The notes: a model not told the origin generated them from the letters alone. A DNA stretch of 64,000 bases from Mesorhizobium sp. (GCA_004017535.1 SAJS01000018.1:62001-126000); one strand, 5' to 3'; shown: positions 1 through 9,916, numbered from the stretch's first letter. Numbers and translations are program-made.

Positions 1-518
1 CCCATTTGTAGCCATGATACGATTCCGCCTCTGGTTAGACGGAAATTGTAGGACAAGTGCATGCTCGATCAAAGCGTCGTCTCCTTCTACGGGGGCTCTC
101 CGAAATCGGCGGGTGGCTGACAGAAGTTTCAATGTCATGCCCGAGACGTCGAAACCGGATAAGCCGGCAAACTGTAAGGAGACCGGGCGCACTGGCGGTT
201 ACGTACCGATCCTTCGAGAACGCCGTCCGCGCGCTTGGGTGGGAGGTACCCAGCGCGCAGGCAGCAAATCTGAAAATGGCTAGGTGATCAAAATCCCTTC
301 CTGCGGAACCGCATCCAGTTCGGAGGCCGTCTTCGAACCTTGCAAGTCGGTCAGGTCCTTGGTGCCGCCGTTGCCTTATCTGCGTGCAAAGCCTGCCGGA
401 CGTATGTGAAGGCGGTCACAGATCGCCACTGGGCCGATTGCGAAAAATCGAAAACCGCTCTATGGAGCGATCGGCCGAATTGAGGGCGGCCTGTCAACAC
501 ATTGCACAAGGTCGCCCC
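1..518. other. No supportable gene
   Basis: Open frames occur here on both strands, but none has a recognisable family, a good ribosome binding site or codon use like the neighbouring genes. I see no RNA gene or clear repeat. The stretch probably holds the 3' flank of a gene outside the window and the promoter of the small membrane protein at 519. Confidence 0.4.
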
Positions 519-689
519 ATGCCCGATGCCTTCTCCCGCGTCATCGCCTTCCTTGCCGTGGTCACGGCCCTTTTGTTTGCCGGGCTGCACTTCCACCAGG
601 GCCACATCATCGCCACGCTCTATTTCATGACCGGCGCAGTCCTGGTGACCGCCGTGACGCGCATGAATGTGAGACGGGGGCTGATTTAG
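519..689 (+). CDS. Small hydrophobic membrane protein, 56 residues
   Basis: A short ORF starting at ATG 519, preceded by AAGG at 508-511 with about 7 nt spacing. The same frame is open upstream to 384, but that part is polar and lacks a better start. The predicted protein has two hydrophobic stretches, roughly residues 7-22 and 29-46, separated by a His-containing turn, and ends in a basic tail; a two-helix inner-membrane protein is likely. No family is recognised and no function is offered. It lies about 110 nt upstream of tRNA-Val. Confidence 0.5.
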   Translation: MPDAFSRVIAFLAVVTALLFAGLHFHQGHIIATLYFMTGAVLVTAVTRMNVRRGLI

Positions 690-800
690 GCGCCTGCGTG
701 ATCGAGGTTTGGTGGCCTTGAACGATCGTCGGCAGATCGCCTTGACTTCGAGAGCCTGCCTCCCTTATATCGCGGCTCGCTTGGCCTTCGGGCGACGAGC

Positions 801-875
801 GGGCGATTAGCTCAGCGGGAGAGCACACCCTTCACACGGGTGGGGTCGTAGGTTCAATCCCTACATCGCCCACCA
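801..875 (+). tRNA. tRNA-Val (anticodon CAC)
   Basis: A complete cloverleaf can be drawn. The acceptor strand GGGCGAT (801-807) pairs with ATCGCCC (865-871), followed by A73 and an encoded CCA (873-875). The anticodon loop TTCACAC lies between CACCC and GGGTG, giving CAC, which reads GTG valine codons. The T-loop region GGTTCAATCC is normal. The gene stands alone between the small membrane protein and the convergent gph gene. Confidence 0.97.
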
Positions 876-941
876 TCCAACCTTATGAAAAGGCTGGATG
901 ATCCCACGAATTTTCATTGAGTACAGTTCGGCATCTAAGGC

Positions 942-1622
942 TCAGCCCGCCGCCGCGATCAGCCGTCCCGCCACGTCCGGCGTCAGTGTGTCGAAATGCG
1001 AGATCACCAGGGTTGGCTCGAATTCGCTCACATGACGGTCGGTGTAGCCGAAATCGACCGCGACCACGGGAATTCCGGCTGCCTTGGCGGTGTCGATGTC
1101 GGTCTGCGAATCGCCGACCATCACGGCGCTGTTCGGATCGCCACCGGCCAGCCGGATGGTCTCAGTGAGATGGCGCGGGTCGGGCTTGCGGAAGGCAAAC
1201 GTATCCTGGCCGCAGATCGCGGCAAAATAGTCCGACATGCCAAGCGCGCCGATCAGCGTCGCGGAATTGGCTTCGTATTTGTTGGTGCACACCGCCATCA
1301 GGTATCCGGCGGCCTGGAAACGGTCGAGCGCGGCGATCACGCCGGGGTAGGGGCGCGACTTTCCGGGGATGTTCAGCGTGTAATGGTCGAGGAAGAGCTT
1401 CAGCAGCCGGTCGTGCTCTTCGGCCATCAGCGCCTTGTTCTGCGCGGCATGCGCGCGTTCGATCATGACGCGGCCGCCATGGCCGACGAAGCGCCTGAAA
1501 CCGGCTTCGTCGACGGCGGCCAGATCACTCGCCGCCAGGCTGTGATTGAGGCTGTCGAGCAAGTCCGGCGCGGTGTCGACCAGCGTACCGTCGAGGTCGA
1601 AGACAATGATCGGGCGGGTCAT
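942..1622 (-). CDS. gph: Phosphoglycolate phosphatase (HAD superfamily)
   Basis: Predicted to dephosphorylate 2-phosphoglycolate to glycolate in the cytoplasm. The 226-residue product begins with the HAD nucleophile motif D9-x-D11-G-T, followed by an alpha-helical cap. Motif II is the Thr in a CTNK segment near residue 113, the motif III Lys is in FRKPDP, and motif IV is GDSQTD. Length fits the family. The frame continues far upstream without plausible coding character, so ATG 1622 was chosen: it places the nucleophile motif at the N-terminus as expected. It is divergent from rpiA, with about 160 nt between them for both promoters. A related HAD phosphatase specificity cannot be excluded. Confidence 0.9.
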   Translation of the reverse strand: MTRPIIVFDLDGTLVDTAPDLLDSLNHSLAASDLAAVDEAGFRRFVGHGGRVMIERAHAAQNKALMAEEHDRLLKLFLDHYTLNIPGKSRPYPGVIAALDRFQAAGYLMAVCTNKYEANSATLIGALGMSDYFAAICGQDTFAFRKPDPRHLTETIRLAGGDPNSAVMVGDSQTDIDTAKAAGIPVVAVDFGYTDRHVSEFEPTLVISHFDTLTPDVAGRLIAAAG

Positions 1623-1782
1623 GGGCGGTCCTGCGAAATTCTCGTTGCCGCAGCCGATACAGGCTGGCCAGGGTTCAAGCAAGAAGCCTCGATCGGTCCA
1701 CAGAGCCTTTGACGAGGTAGCCTTTGACGGGACAGGCAAAAATGCTAGGAGGCGCGCGAAACCGGCGAAATCAGGGCTCCCC

Positions 1783-2514
1783 ATGGATGCAAGGCAGTTG
1801 AAGGTCGAAGCCGCGCGGGCAGCACTCGCCCATGTCGGCGGCGGCATGCGGCTCGGCATCGGCACCGGCACCACGGCGGAAGAGTTCGTGCGGCTGCTGG
1901 CCGAGAAGGTTGCGACCGGCCTCAAGGTCATCGGCGTGCCGACTTCCGAGCGCACCGCGGCGCTCTGTCGCGAGCTGGGTGTGCCGCTGTCCACGCTTGA
2001 AGACACGCCGGAACTCGACCTTACCATCGATGGCGCCGACGAAATCGATCCGGACCTGACCTTGATCAAGGGCGGCGGCGGCGCGCTGCTGCGCGAGAAG
2101 ATCGTCGCGGCCGCATCCGGGCGCATGATCGTGATCGCCGACAAGTCCAAGCTGGTCGGGACCCTCGGCCGCTTCCCGCTGCCGATCGAGGTCAACCAAT
2201 TCGGCCTGCGCGCCACCGAGATCGCGGTTCGCGCCGCCGCGGCGAAGCTCGGCCTTTCCGGGCCGCTTACATTGAGGATGACGGGAAGCCAGCCATTTGT
2301 TACAGACGGCGGCCATTTTATCCTCGATGCATCTTTTGGCCGCATTCCGGATACAAGAGCGCTTTCGAATGCTCTCTTCGCCATTCCAGGCGTTGTCGAG
2401 CACGGTCTATTCATCGGGCTGGCGTCAACGGCCATCATCGCCGGCGGCGACGGTATCGAAACCGTCCATGTCGCCCGAAAACCAGGGAGTTCTATCGACC
2501 ATGATGTTGCATAA
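1783..2514 (+). CDS. rpiA: Ribose-5-phosphate isomerase A
   Basis: Interconverts ribose 5-phosphate and ribulose 5-phosphate in the non-oxidative pentose phosphate pathway. The 243-residue protein has the family signatures GTGTT near residue 26, DGADEID near residue 85 and the phosphate-binding [11 protein letters not shown] segment, and ends at the usual family length. ATG 1783 is chosen because the family begins just before the first helix; the longer open frame upstream overlaps the divergent gph gene. The stop codon lies 14 nt inside the next gene, so the two are probably co-transcribed and perhaps translationally coupled. Confidence 0.95.
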   Translation: MDARQLKVEAARAALAHVGGGMRLGIGTGTTAEEFVRLLAEKVATGLKVIGVPTSERTAALCRELGVPLSTLEDTPELDLTIDGADEIDPDLTLIKGGGGALLREKIVAAASGRMIVIADKSKLVGTLGRFPLPIEVNQFGLRATEIAVRAAAAKLGLSGPLTLRMTGSQPFVTDGGHFILDASFGRIPDTRALSNALFAIPGVVEHGLFIGLASTAIIAGGDGIETVHVARKPGSSIDHDVA

Positions 2515-3100
2515 ACGGGTTCGCCGCCTTTCGATGTATCTGGCGGCCTCGGCCGTCCTCGCGCTGTCCTCGCCGGTGTTTGCGCAGGATGTCAGCGAAT
2601 CGCATCTGAAGGCCGCGCGCGCGGCCGTCGCGGCGATCCATGCCACAGACTCGTTCGACAACATCCTGCCGCAGGCGGCCGCCGCGCTGGAGTCGCAGCT
2701 CATCCAGAAGAACCCCGACATGCAGGAGCTGATCGGCAAGACCGTGACCGAGAAGGCGCTCGGCATGGCATCGCGGCGCGCCGACCTCGAAAAGGAGGCA
2801 GCGCTTGCCTATGCCAAGGTGTTCTCCGAGAAGGACCTCAACGACATCGCCGCCTTCTACAGCTCGGAAGCCGGCAAGAAGCTGCTGGACAGCGGCCCCG
2901 CGGTGACGCGTGACCTCGTGAAGGCTGCCGACATCTGGCAGAACGGCGTTGCCCGCGATCTCGCCCAGCAGGTCGGCGAGACGCTCGCCGCCGCCGCCAA
3001 GGCCGCGGCGCCGGCAGCGCCGGCTCCGGACGCCACCGCGCCGGCCGACAATTCCGCTCCGGCCGATGGCTCGGCGCCCGCCGACAATTCGGCGAACTGA
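2501..3100 (+). CDS. DUF2059 exported protein
   Basis: A 199-residue protein with an N-terminal signal peptide (hydrophobic core about residues 12-26, cleavage likely after the Ala of VFAQ). A helical DUF2059 domain follows, including an A(A/F)[12 protein letters not shown] segment. The C-terminus is low-complexity, rich in Ala, Pro and Asp-Asn (from about residue 165), and probably disordered in the periplasm. ATG 2501 overlaps the 3' end of rpiA by 14 nt. The downstream hairpin at 3137 probably ends the rpiA transcript. DUF2059 has no settled function; a periplasmic location is inferred from the signal peptide. Confidence 0.8.
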   Translation: MMLHKRVRRLSMYLAASAVLALSSPVFAQDVSESHLKAARAAVAAIHATDSFDNILPQAAAALESQLIQKNPDMQELIGKTVTEKALGMASRRADLEKEAALAYAKVFSEKDLNDIAAFYSSEAGKKLLDSGPAVTRDLVKAADIWQNGVARDLAQQVGETLAAAAKAAAPAAPAPDATAPADNSAPADGSAPADNSAN

Positions 3101-3136
3101 TCGGCTTCAATTCGGCCGTCGGCCGCTGGACTTCAC

Positions 3137-3164
3137 AGCCCGGCTTTGCCCGGGCTTTTCTTTT
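3137..3164 (+). terminator. Intrinsic terminator after the DUF2059 gene
   Basis: Inverted repeat AGCCCGG (3137-3143) and CCGGGCT (3150-3156) with a six-base loop, followed by TTTCTTTT. It lies 36 nt after the DUF2059 stop codon and before gor, so gor may have its own promoter or depend on read-through. Confidence 0.65.
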
Positions 3165-3216
3165 GCCGCTTGGCAGCCTACCTGTGACCCGTCTTTCTCA
3201 TCCCCAGGAGCCCACG

Positions 3217-4605
3217 ATGGCCGGTTATGACTATGATCTGTTCGTCATCGGCGGCGGCTCCGGTGGGGTCCGGGCGGCCCGGGTGGCGGCGGCCCTCGGC
3301 AAGCGCGTCGCCATCGCCGAGGAATACCGCTTCGGCGGCACCTGCGTCATCCGCGGCTGCGTGCCGAAGAAGCTCTATGTCTATGCCTCGCAATTTCCCG
3401 AGCATTTCGCCGACGCCGCAGGCTATGGCTGGACGGTGCCCGAGGCGAGCTTCGACTGGAAGACGCTGGTCGCCAACAAGGACAAGGAGATCGCGCGGCT
3501 CGAAGCGATCTACAAGAGGAATGTCGAGGGCTCAGGCGGCGAGACCTTCCACTCGCGCGCCGTGCTGGTCGACCCGCATTCCGTCTACCTGATTGCCGAA
3601 GACCGCACCGTCAGCGCCGACCAGATCCTGATCGCCACCGGCGGCAGGCCGGCGCCGCATCCGGCGCTTTCGGGCCATGAGTACTGCATTTTCTCCAACG
3701 AGGCCTTCGATCTCAAGGAACTGCCAAAGGCGATCATGATCGAGGGCGGCGGCTATATCGCCGTCGAGTTCGCCAACATTTTCCACGGCCTGGGCGTCGA
3801 CACCACGCTGGTCTATCGCGGCCAGGAAATCCTCAGCCGCTTCGACATGGATCTGCGCCGCTCGCTGCATGAGACCATGGAGAAGAAGGGCATAAAGATC
3901 CTTTGTCCCGCGGTTTCGGAATGGGTGCGCAAGACCCGGGAAGGCAGGCTCGACGTGCTTTTGTCTTCCGGCCAGACCCTGACGGTCGACCAGCTGATGC
4001 TGGCGATCGGGCGTATTCCCAACACCGAGAATATGGGCCTGGAAGGCGTCGGCGTCGAACTCAGCAAGACGGGCGCAATCGTGGTCGACAGATATTCGCG
4101 CACTAACCTCGACAACATCTGGGCGATCGGCGACGTCACCCATCGCGTGCAACTGACGCCGGTCGCCATCCACGAGGCGATGTGCTTCATCGAGACCGCC
4201 TTCAAGGACAACCCGACCGCACCGGACCACGATACTATCCCGACCGCTGTATTCTCTCAGCCGGAGATTGGAACCGTCGGCCTGTCGGAGGACGACGCGG
4301 TCAAGCGCTTCCCCGATGTCGAGATCTATCGCGTGTCCTTCCGTCCGATGCGGCACACGCTGTCCGGCCGCGACGAGAAGATGCTGATGAAGCTGGTGGT
4401 CGACGGCGCGTCCAGGAAGGTGGTCGGCGCTCATATCCTGGGTCCTGATGCCGGCGAGATGGCGCAGCTTCTGGGCATCCCGCTGAAAGCCGGCCTCACC
4501 AAGGACGATTTCGACCGCACCATGGCCGTGCATCCGACCGCGGCCGAGGAACTGGTCACGATGTACAAGCCGACCTACCGCGTGAAGAACGGCGAACGCG
4601 TTTGA
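3217..4605 (+). CDS. gor: Glutathione-disulfide reductase
   Basis: An FAD-dependent pyridine nucleotide-disulfide oxidoreductase that reduces glutathione disulfide with NADPH. The 462-residue protein starts with the FAD-binding VIGGGSGG segment. The redox pair C43-x4-C48 lies in GGTCVIRGC. A second nucleotide-binding motif (EGGGYIAVE) follows, then the FAD-binding IGDV segment, and the catalytic His is in HPTAAEE near the C-terminus. ATG 3217 is preceded by AGGAG at 3206-3210. The CVIRGC form of the redox motif, as opposed to CLNWGC, separates it from lipoamide dehydrogenase. It is convergent with mgtE across a shared hairpin. Confidence 0.93.
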   Translation: MAGYDYDLFVIGGGSGGVRAARVAAALGKRVAIAEEYRFGGTCVIRGCVPKKLYVYASQFPEHFADAAGYGWTVPEASFDWKTLVANKDKEIARLEAIYKRNVEGSGGETFHSRAVLVDPHSVYLIAEDRTVSADQILIATGGRPAPHPALSGHEYCIFSNEAFDLKELPKAIMIEGGGYIAVEFANIFHGLGVDTTLVYRGQEILSRFDMDLRRSLHETMEKKGIKILCPAVSEWVRKTREGRLDVLLSSGQTLTVDQLMLAIGRIPNTENMGLEGVGVELSKTGAIVVDRYSRTNLDNIWAIGDVTHRVQLTPVAIHEAMCFIETAFKDNPTAPDHDTIPTAVFSQPEIGTVGLSEDDAVKRFPDVEIYRVSFRPMRHTLSGRDEKMLMKLVVDGASRKVVGAHILGPDAGEMAQLLGIPLKAGLTKDDFDRTMAVHPTAAEELVTMYKPTYRVKNGERV

Positions 4606-4613
4606 TTGCAGCT

Positions 4614-4644
4614 TTGGGGCCGCTGGCGACGCCAGCGGCCCCAA
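4614..4644. terminator. Bidirectional hairpin between gor and mgtE
   Basis: A 14-bp GC-rich perfect stem (TTGGGGCCGCTGGC at 4614-4627 and its complement at 4631-4644) with a three-base loop, in the 44-nt gap between the convergent gor and mgtE genes. T-rich flanks on each side are short. It probably stops transcription from both directions. Confidence 0.65.
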
Positions 4645-4649
4645 GATTT

Positions 4650-6014
4650 CTACAGTAGCGTGCCGCGCAGGATCACCAGCGCCACCGAGAAGTAGATCAC
4701 CAGCCCGGTGACGTCGACCAGCGTGGCGACGAACGGCGCCGAGGCGCTTGCCGGGTCGAAGCCGATCCGCTTCAGCGCGAAAGGCAGCATCGATCCCGAC
4801 AGTGAGCCGAAGGTGACGATGCCGATCAGCGCCGCGCCCACCGTCGCCGCGATCAGCATCCAGTGCGGGCCGTAGTCGTAGAAGCCGAAATGCTGCCAGA
4901 GCGCGATGCGGCAGATGCCGACGATGCCAAGGATCGAGCCGAGCACCATCCCGGTCGGCAGCTCGCGCAGCGCCACCCGCCACCAGTCGCGCAGGCCGAT
5001 CTGGCGCAGCGCCAGCGCGCGGATGACGAGCGAGGTCGCCTGCGAGCCGGAATTGCCGCCGGAGCTCATGATCAGTGGGATGAACAGCGTCAGCACGATC
5101 GCCTTCTCCAGTTCACCCTCGTAGCTCTGCATGGCGTTGGCTGTCAGCATCTCGCTGAGGAACAGCGCGCAGAGCCAGCCGGCGCGCTTCTGGATCATGG
5201 CGAGGAAGCCCATCTTCATATAGGGCTCGTCCAGCGCTTCCATGCCGCCGAAACGATGCACATCCTCGGTCGTTTCCTCGATCATCGTGTCGATGATGTC
5301 GTCGACGGTGACGATGCCGAGGATCCTGCCGTGGTCGACGACAGGCAGCGCGAGGAGGTCGTATTTCGAGATGGTCTGCGCCAGGTTCTCGCGATCGGTG
5401 AGCGGCGTCACGGTCACCGGCATGCGATCAGGCGCCACCGACAGGATCGAATCCTCCGGGTTGCCGGTGATCAATCGGCGCAACCCCGTCGAACGCAGCA
5501 GGAGCTGCGTCTCCGGATCGACGATGTAGATGGCGTAGATGGTTTCGCGCGTGCGCTCTACGCTGCGGATGTAGTCAAGCGTGCGGCCGACGGTCCAGTC
5601 GGAAGGCACACTGACGAATTCCGTCGTCATGATCGAGGCGGCGCTGCCTTCCGGGTATCCGAGGATGGACAGCAGCGTGGCGCGCAGCGGCGGGCCTAGC
5701 GCGCCGAGCAGCTCCGAGCGGGCTGGTTCATCCAGCTCGCGCAGAATGTCGGCCGCGCGGTCGACCGACATGGCGGTCAAAAGCTTGCTCGCCTTGGCGC
5801 GTTGCAGGGCTTCCGCGAGTTCGGGAGCGCTTTCGAGTTCCGGCTGATCGAAAATCTCGACCAGCCGCTCGAACGGCACGGCGCAGAGCAGCTCGATGGC
5901 TGTTTCGCGAGGCTCGTGGTTGAGGGCTTCGACGACGTCGGCGACGTGATCGTTGGCAAGAACGCGGGCGACGGCGACGGCTTCGTCGTCCGATACGGGT
6001 GCGAATTCGTTCAT
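4650..6014 (-). CDS. mgtE: Magnesium transporter MgtE
   Basis: A Mg2+ channel of the inner membrane. The 454-residue protein has the expected three parts. The N-terminal acidic MgtE_N superhelix covers residues 1 to about 130. A CBS pair covers about 135-255, including the VVDHGRILGIVTVDDIIDT segment. A C-terminal five-helix membrane domain covers about 275-454, with the SGGNSGSQ motif at its start. ATG 6014 is preceded by AAGGAG. No M-box or other known Mg-sensing leader was recognised in the upstream 280 nt, although control by the CBS and N domains is known for the family. Confidence 0.93.
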   Translation of the reverse strand: MNEFAPVSDDEAVAVARVLANDHVADVVEALNHEPRETAIELLCAVPFERLVEIFDQPELESAPELAEALQRAKASKLLTAMSVDRAADILRELDEPARSELLGALGPPLRATLLSILGYPEGSAASIMTTEFVSVPSDWTVGRTLDYIRSVERTRETIYAIYIVDPETQLLLRSTGLRRLITGNPEDSILSVAPDRMPVTVTPLTDRENLAQTISKYDLLALPVVDHGRILGIVTVDDIIDTMIEETTEDVHRFGGMEALDEPYMKMGFLAMIQKRAGWLCALFLSEMLTANAMQSYEGELEKAIVLTLFIPLIMSSGGNSGSQATSLVIRALALRQIGLRDWWRVALRELPTGMVLGSILGIVGICRIALWQHFGFYDYGPHWMLIAATVGAALIGIVTFGSLSGSMLPFALKRIGFDPASASAPFVATLVDVTGLVIYFSVALVILRGTLL

Positions 6015-6295
6015 GGCTCACTCCTTGCCGTCCGGCAGGACGTGAGCCGTTCAGGTCACGTCAGGGCGGACGGCGATTGCGTTCGACTGTGACTGTCGCC
6101 AGGCATGGCGGGTTGACCTTTCTGCTCGCGGGGCTCGAGTTTGAATTCTGCGAGCGGGCGCAACATAGGAATGGTTGTTGCCGAGTCAATCGCAAGGGAC
6201 CCTGAAAATAGAGGCGAAGAGGCCGGATCGCGACACTGTGATCGATGGCGGCCTAAGCCGGGCCGCGGCCGCCGGCCAAAAGCTTGTTATGACTG

Positions 6296-8287
6296 CTATT
6301 TCTGCTTCAGCCGGCGGAAGCGCAGCCATTTGTCCTCGGTCGGCCGCGCCGGCTGGGTGAGGATGGTGGTAAGCTCGCGCGGCAGGCTGGGTGCTATCGG
6401 CTTCTTGGTGGCGACGCCGTCGGCGATCGAAACCACGCTGTGATAGAATTCATCGCCGGAAAGCGAGCGCGGCGCCACCGCCTCGTGCATGACGCTGATG
6501 ACGGTGACGTTCGGGCAATTGTCCTTGATCGCCTGGTGGAAGGCGATCTTGCCTTCGGGATCGAGCGCGCCGGTCGCTTCGTCGAGGAAGAGAAGCCCGG
6601 GCTGCCGCAGGATGATGCGAGCGACCACCAGCTTCTGCTTCTGGCCGCCGGAAAGCACTTGGTCCCAGATCTTGCCTTCACGACTCTCGTCGGCCAGATG
6701 TTCGATGAAGTCGCCGAGCCCAGCCTTGTGCAAGGCCGCCGCCACCTGCGTGTCGCTATGGTCGTTCTCTGAACCCGGCAGGCAGACGAGTTGCTTCAGC
6801 GACACCTGCTGCAGCTTGACCTCCTGGGCAGCATAGAAATTCGTCACCCCTTCCGGGAAGACGATGGTGCCGCGGCCATAAGGCCACAGGCCGTTGATCG
6901 CCTTGATCAGCGAAGTCTTGCCGCAGCCGGACTCGCCCTTGAGGAAGGTCCATTCGCCGCGGCGGAAACGAAGGTTCGCAGCGCTGAGGAAAGGTGTCGC
7001 GTCCTCGCCTTGATGGGCGAGTTCCAACTTCTGGATGGTGAGGCCGAAGACCGGATTCTGGCTCGCGTAGCTGAAGTCGGAGCGGCCGGTCTGCTGGTAG
7101 AATTCCTGCGGGCACTGGACGTTCTCGATCGCATTGGCGAGCTCGGTCACGCGCTGGCTGTTGGCTCTGAGCGTCGCGATCGCCGGCATGACATGGATGA
7201 ACCACGAGCACTGGCTGATCAACTGGGCGACCATTTCGGAACCGGTGATGTAGCCTTTGTAGTCGAGGCGGTTGTGGATGAACGACAGGAGGCCCGGGGC
7301 GTAGGCAACGATACGGGCGCCGACGAAATTGTAGATCAGCTCGAACGACGTATAGCTCGTGTTGACGATATTGAGCCGCCCCCACGTCTTGTCGATATCG
7401 ACATAGAGCCGGTCATGCATCGACTTCTGCACGCCTTCGCCATGCGAGGCGGCGACGTGGAAGCTGCGGCGTAGGAATGTAATGAGTTCGCTGCGGTAGC
7501 TGCCCTCCGCCTGCTGCATGCGGACATTGAGCCGCTCGAGGAGGCGCCCGAGCTTGACCGCGATCCAGGTGTTCAGCGGCACGTAGATGGCAACCGCAAG
7601 GAAAGCCAGCACGGCAGTACCATAGCCGCCCAGGAATTCCAGACCTTTGACCTCGACCGACGATCCGATCAGGTTTTCGCCGATGAAGTAGAGCGACGTC
7701 GCCACGCCAAGCACGCCCATGGCTAGCCCGATGGCTCCACCGGTCATGTCCTTGATCGATTCCTGAATGCGCTGGTCGATATTGTCGGGTGCGACGATGC
7801 CGCCGGCCGCTGAGCCGTGCTGGGCATGGAAATGGGTATGGTTGCCGTCGAGCAGGGCTTGGTTGAACTGGTTGTTCAACCAACCGCGCCATTTGCGGTG
7901 CAGGGTCGTTGAAACCAGGTTGCGCACGCCGGTGAAGCCGGCATCCTTCAGGATCACCAGCAGTACCAGTATGCCGGCGTTGGTCAGGATGGTCTGCAGC
8001 GGATGGGTGTTGGCGGCATCGTGGAGGAAGGCGATCGAATTGCCGAGTTCGCCCAACGCCACGGCAAACCAAACGCCGGCCTTGCTGGAGAGAGCGGTGA
8101 GGGCGGCGATAACGAGGGTGAGGGTCCAGGCTTCCTTCCACCGGTCCGAGCACCAGTAGGCTCGCATCAGCCCCCAGAATGTACGCATCGACGATACCGG
8201 CGTCAGGGACGAGGTCTTTGCCTCGCTGGATGTTTGCTCCGGTACTGTACGTTGCGGTCTACTGACCCCAGTCACGATCCCGCCCAA
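6296..8287 (-). CDS. ABC transporter with fused membrane and ATPase domains (SbmA/YddA-like)
   Basis: A 663-residue half-transporter of the ABC_membrane_2 type. After a polar N-terminus of about 50 residues comes a membrane domain with about six hydrophobic segments (roughly 60-370). The ATPase follows: Walker A GESGCGKT near 450, signature LSGGQKQK near 544 and Walker B LLFLDEA near 562. Relatives move vitamin B12, peptide antibiotics (SbmA/BacA group) or long-chain acyl compounds; the substrate here cannot be read from sequence. It is monocistronic and preceded by an operator-like inverted repeat. In rhizobia the BacA-related proteins matter for tolerance of plant peptides, but this fused form is not BacA itself. 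Confidence 0.8.
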   Translation of the reverse strand: MGGIVTGVSRPQRTVPEQTSSEAKTSSLTPVSSMRTFWGLMRAYWCSDRWKEAWTLTLVIAALTALSSKAGVWFAVALGELGNSIAFLHDAANTHPLQTILTNAGILVLLVILKDAGFTGVRNLVSTTLHRKWRGWLNNQFNQALLDGNHTHFHAQHGSAAGGIVAPDNIDQRIQESIKDMTGGAIGLAMGVLGVATSLYFIGENLIGSSVEVKGLEFLGGYGTAVLAFLAVAIYVPLNTWIAVKLGRLLERLNVRMQQAEGSYRSELITFLRRSFHVAASHGEGVQKSMHDRLYVDIDKTWGRLNIVNTSYTSFELIYNFVGARIVAYAPGLLSFIHNRLDYKGYITGSEMVAQLISQCSWFIHVMPAIATLRANSQRVTELANAIENVQCPQEFYQQTGRSDFSYASQNPVFGLTIQKLELAHQGEDATPFLSAANLRFRRGEWTFLKGESGCGKTSLIKAINGLWPYGRGTIVFPEGVTNFYAAQEVKLQQVSLKQLVCLPGSENDHSDTQVAAALHKAGLGDFIEHLADESREGKIWDQVLSGGQKQKLVVARIILRQPGLLFLDEATGALDPEGKIAFHQAIKDNCPNVTVISVMHEAVAPRSLSGDEFYHSVVSIADGVATKKPIAPSLPRELTTILTQPARPTEDKWLRFRRLKQK

Positions 8288-8301
8288 ACCTTTCTTAGTT
8301 T

Positions 8302-8318
8302 TGTTACACAGGGTAACA
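8302..8318. promoter_or_regulatory. Operator-like inverted repeat upstream of the ABC exporter
   Basis: TGTTAC (8302-8307) and GTAACA (8313-8318) are separated by five bases, 15 nt upstream of the transporter start codon. A related half-site CAGGGTTACC lies about 50 nt further upstream. The position suits a repressor site. The cognate regulator is not identified. Confidence 0.3.
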
Positions 8319-8545
8319 CCAATTGATCATTTTCCATTAATTTTCTGGCGGGGAATGTGAACAGGGTTACCCGCCGTGGCGCGAGGGCAACAGAAAGCCA
8401 ACGCCGGTAGGTCATTCATCGGGCTGATTTCGGCTTTTATTCCAGTATGTTAAAGGCAATTGAGCCAACAGACGGAAAGCTTCCCTTAGGGAAGCAAAAA
8501 ACACGGGTTTGTGAACGAAAAAGGGGCGCTGGTCAGCCGAAATGG

Positions 8546-9043
8546 CTACTGGACGGTGACCGGAATGCCCGAAAATTTACCGTCGGTGACCTCTTCGGGC
8601 TTGCCCGATTCGTCTTTTCCGGAGGCGCTGAAATGACCGGAAATGGTCTTTGCGGCTGCGTCGTATTTGTTGATGACGATCTCGCCGCTGCTGAAACGGA
8701 CATGGCCAACCATGGCGCCGGAATCGAGAATGTTGAAGTTGGCGCTGTTGGCGGGGGAGCCCGTCTTGAGCAGATAGCCGCCGGAAAGGTCGTTCGGATC
8801 CTTCAGCTCGAGCATCGAATTGAAGGTCATGGTCGGCGACCCCTGTTCTGTTCCCGACAAGTTCAGCATCGGCTTGCCGCCCATCTGCATGGTCTGGGCC
8901 AAGGTGAAGGACGCCGTCCAGGGCTTGCCCTCGAAAGTCGCCGACATGACGGCTTCCTCGGCGGATACGCGCTGCAATGTCAGCGGAAGCCCAAGGGCGA
9001 CAGGCAAGCACAACAGCGACAATGCGCGACTCCTGACCGCCAT
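8546..9043 (-). CDS. Exported protein of unknown function
   Basis: A 165-residue protein with an N-terminal signal sequence (arginines then a hydrophobic core, cleavage near residue 27 after VSA). The mature part is rich in beta-forming residues, and most of the sequence could form a small barrel. It contains a FEGKPWTASF segment near its start and no cysteines in the mature region. ATG 9043 is preceded by GAAGGGG with about 6 nt spacing; an upstream TTG at 9058 is less likely. I do not recognise the family. It lies alone, downstream of nothing obvious, with about 260 nt before the ABC exporter. Confidence 0.6.
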   Translation of the reverse strand: MAVRSRALSLLCLPVALGLPLTLQRVSAEEAVMSATFEGKPWTASFTLAQTMQMGGKPMLNLSGTEQGSPTMTFNSMLELKDPNDLSGGYLLKTGSPANSANFNILDSGAMVGHVRFSSGEIVINKYDAAAKTISGHFSASGKDESGKPEEVTDGKFSGIPVTVQ

Positions 9044-9200
9044 TCGGTGCCCCTTCAAATCAGCTGACCCTTGCCGTTCCTAGCTCAGCGCGGTGTTCGA
9101 GGCGATTCACCAGATCGTGTGTGGCGACCGACTTTTAAGTGGAAGCAATCCAGGAAAGAGCGCGCGACGGTTTCCACGCGGACTTGCATAGACGGAACAC

Positions 9201-9884
9201 TCAGCCCACGACGGTTTCCAATTCGCCCCGCGCTTTGGCCTGGGCCACCTGGCGGATCGCGTCGGCAAGTGTGTCGGCGTCTTGTGCGCCCATCACGGCG
9301 TATTTGCCCTCGAGCAGGAAGCAGGGCACACCGGTGATGCCCATGCGCGACGCGGTGGCGATCTCGTTGCGGACTGCCACGACGTCGGCATCGGTCGGCA
9401 GCAGCGTCTCGACCACCGACGCATCCATGCCGGCGCCGCCGGCGGCCTTCACCAGCACGGCATGGTCGCCGATATTGGCGCCTTCCTCGAAGTTCAGCTG
9501 AAAGAGACGGCGCACCAGCCGGTTCTGCACATCCTCGCCCGCGGCGCCTGCCCAGCGGATGATGCGATGCGCGTCCAGAGTGTTGGCCGCGACCTTGATG
9601 GCGTCGAACGCGAAGTGGATTCCCTCCGCTTCGCCCAGCGGCTCGATGCGCGCATGGATCTGTTGAATGCGTTCCTCGCTGCCGAACTTGCCGAGCATGT
9701 ATTGGCGGCGATCCATGCCTCCAGGCGGGATGGTCGGATCGAGCTGGAATGGTCGCCAACTGACACGCACATCGACATCGCTTGCGGCTGCAATGGCCTT
9801 GTCCAGCCGTTTCTGGCCGATGAAGCACCAGGGGCAGACGACATCGGACACAACATCGACAGTGATGGAGTTCTCGGAGCTCAT
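9201..9884 (-). CDS. DsbA-family thiol oxidoreductase (FrnE-like)
   Basis: A 227-residue thioredoxin-fold protein with an inserted helical domain. The active site CPWC lies near residue 18 in the segment VVCPWCFIG, and the cis-Pro loop is GVPCF near residue 172. It has no signal peptide, as in the cytoplasmic FrnE/2-hydroxychromene-2-carboxylate isomerase group, so it acts on thiols in the cytosol. ATG 9884 is preceded by CAGGAGA at the right spacing, which outranks longer starts in the same frame that run into the upstream gene. It follows the YejA-like gene by 32 nt and is probably co-transcribed with it. Confidence 0.82.
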   Translation of the reverse strand: MSSENSITVDVVSDVVCPWCFIGQKRLDKAIAAASDVDVRVSWRPFQLDPTIPPGGMDRRQYMLGKFGSEERIQQIHARIEPLGEAEGIHFAFDAIKVAANTLDAHRIIRWAGAAGEDVQNRLVRRLFQLNFEEGANIGDHAVLVKAAGGAGMDASVVETLLPTDADVVAVRNEIATASRMGITGVPCFLLEGKYAVMGAQDADTLADAIRQVAQAKARGELETVVG

Positions 9885-9916
9885 GCTCGTCTCCTGTTTA
9901 GTCTCGACTGGGCTGG

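Noticed and set aside
14..283. Two overlapping open frames at the window start
   Set aside because: They have no ribosome binding site, atypical codon use for the neighbours and no recognisable domain.
3532..4983. Minus-strand open frame of 483 codons opposite gor and mgtE
   Set aside because: It crosses two genes with strong family assignments and the terminator between them.
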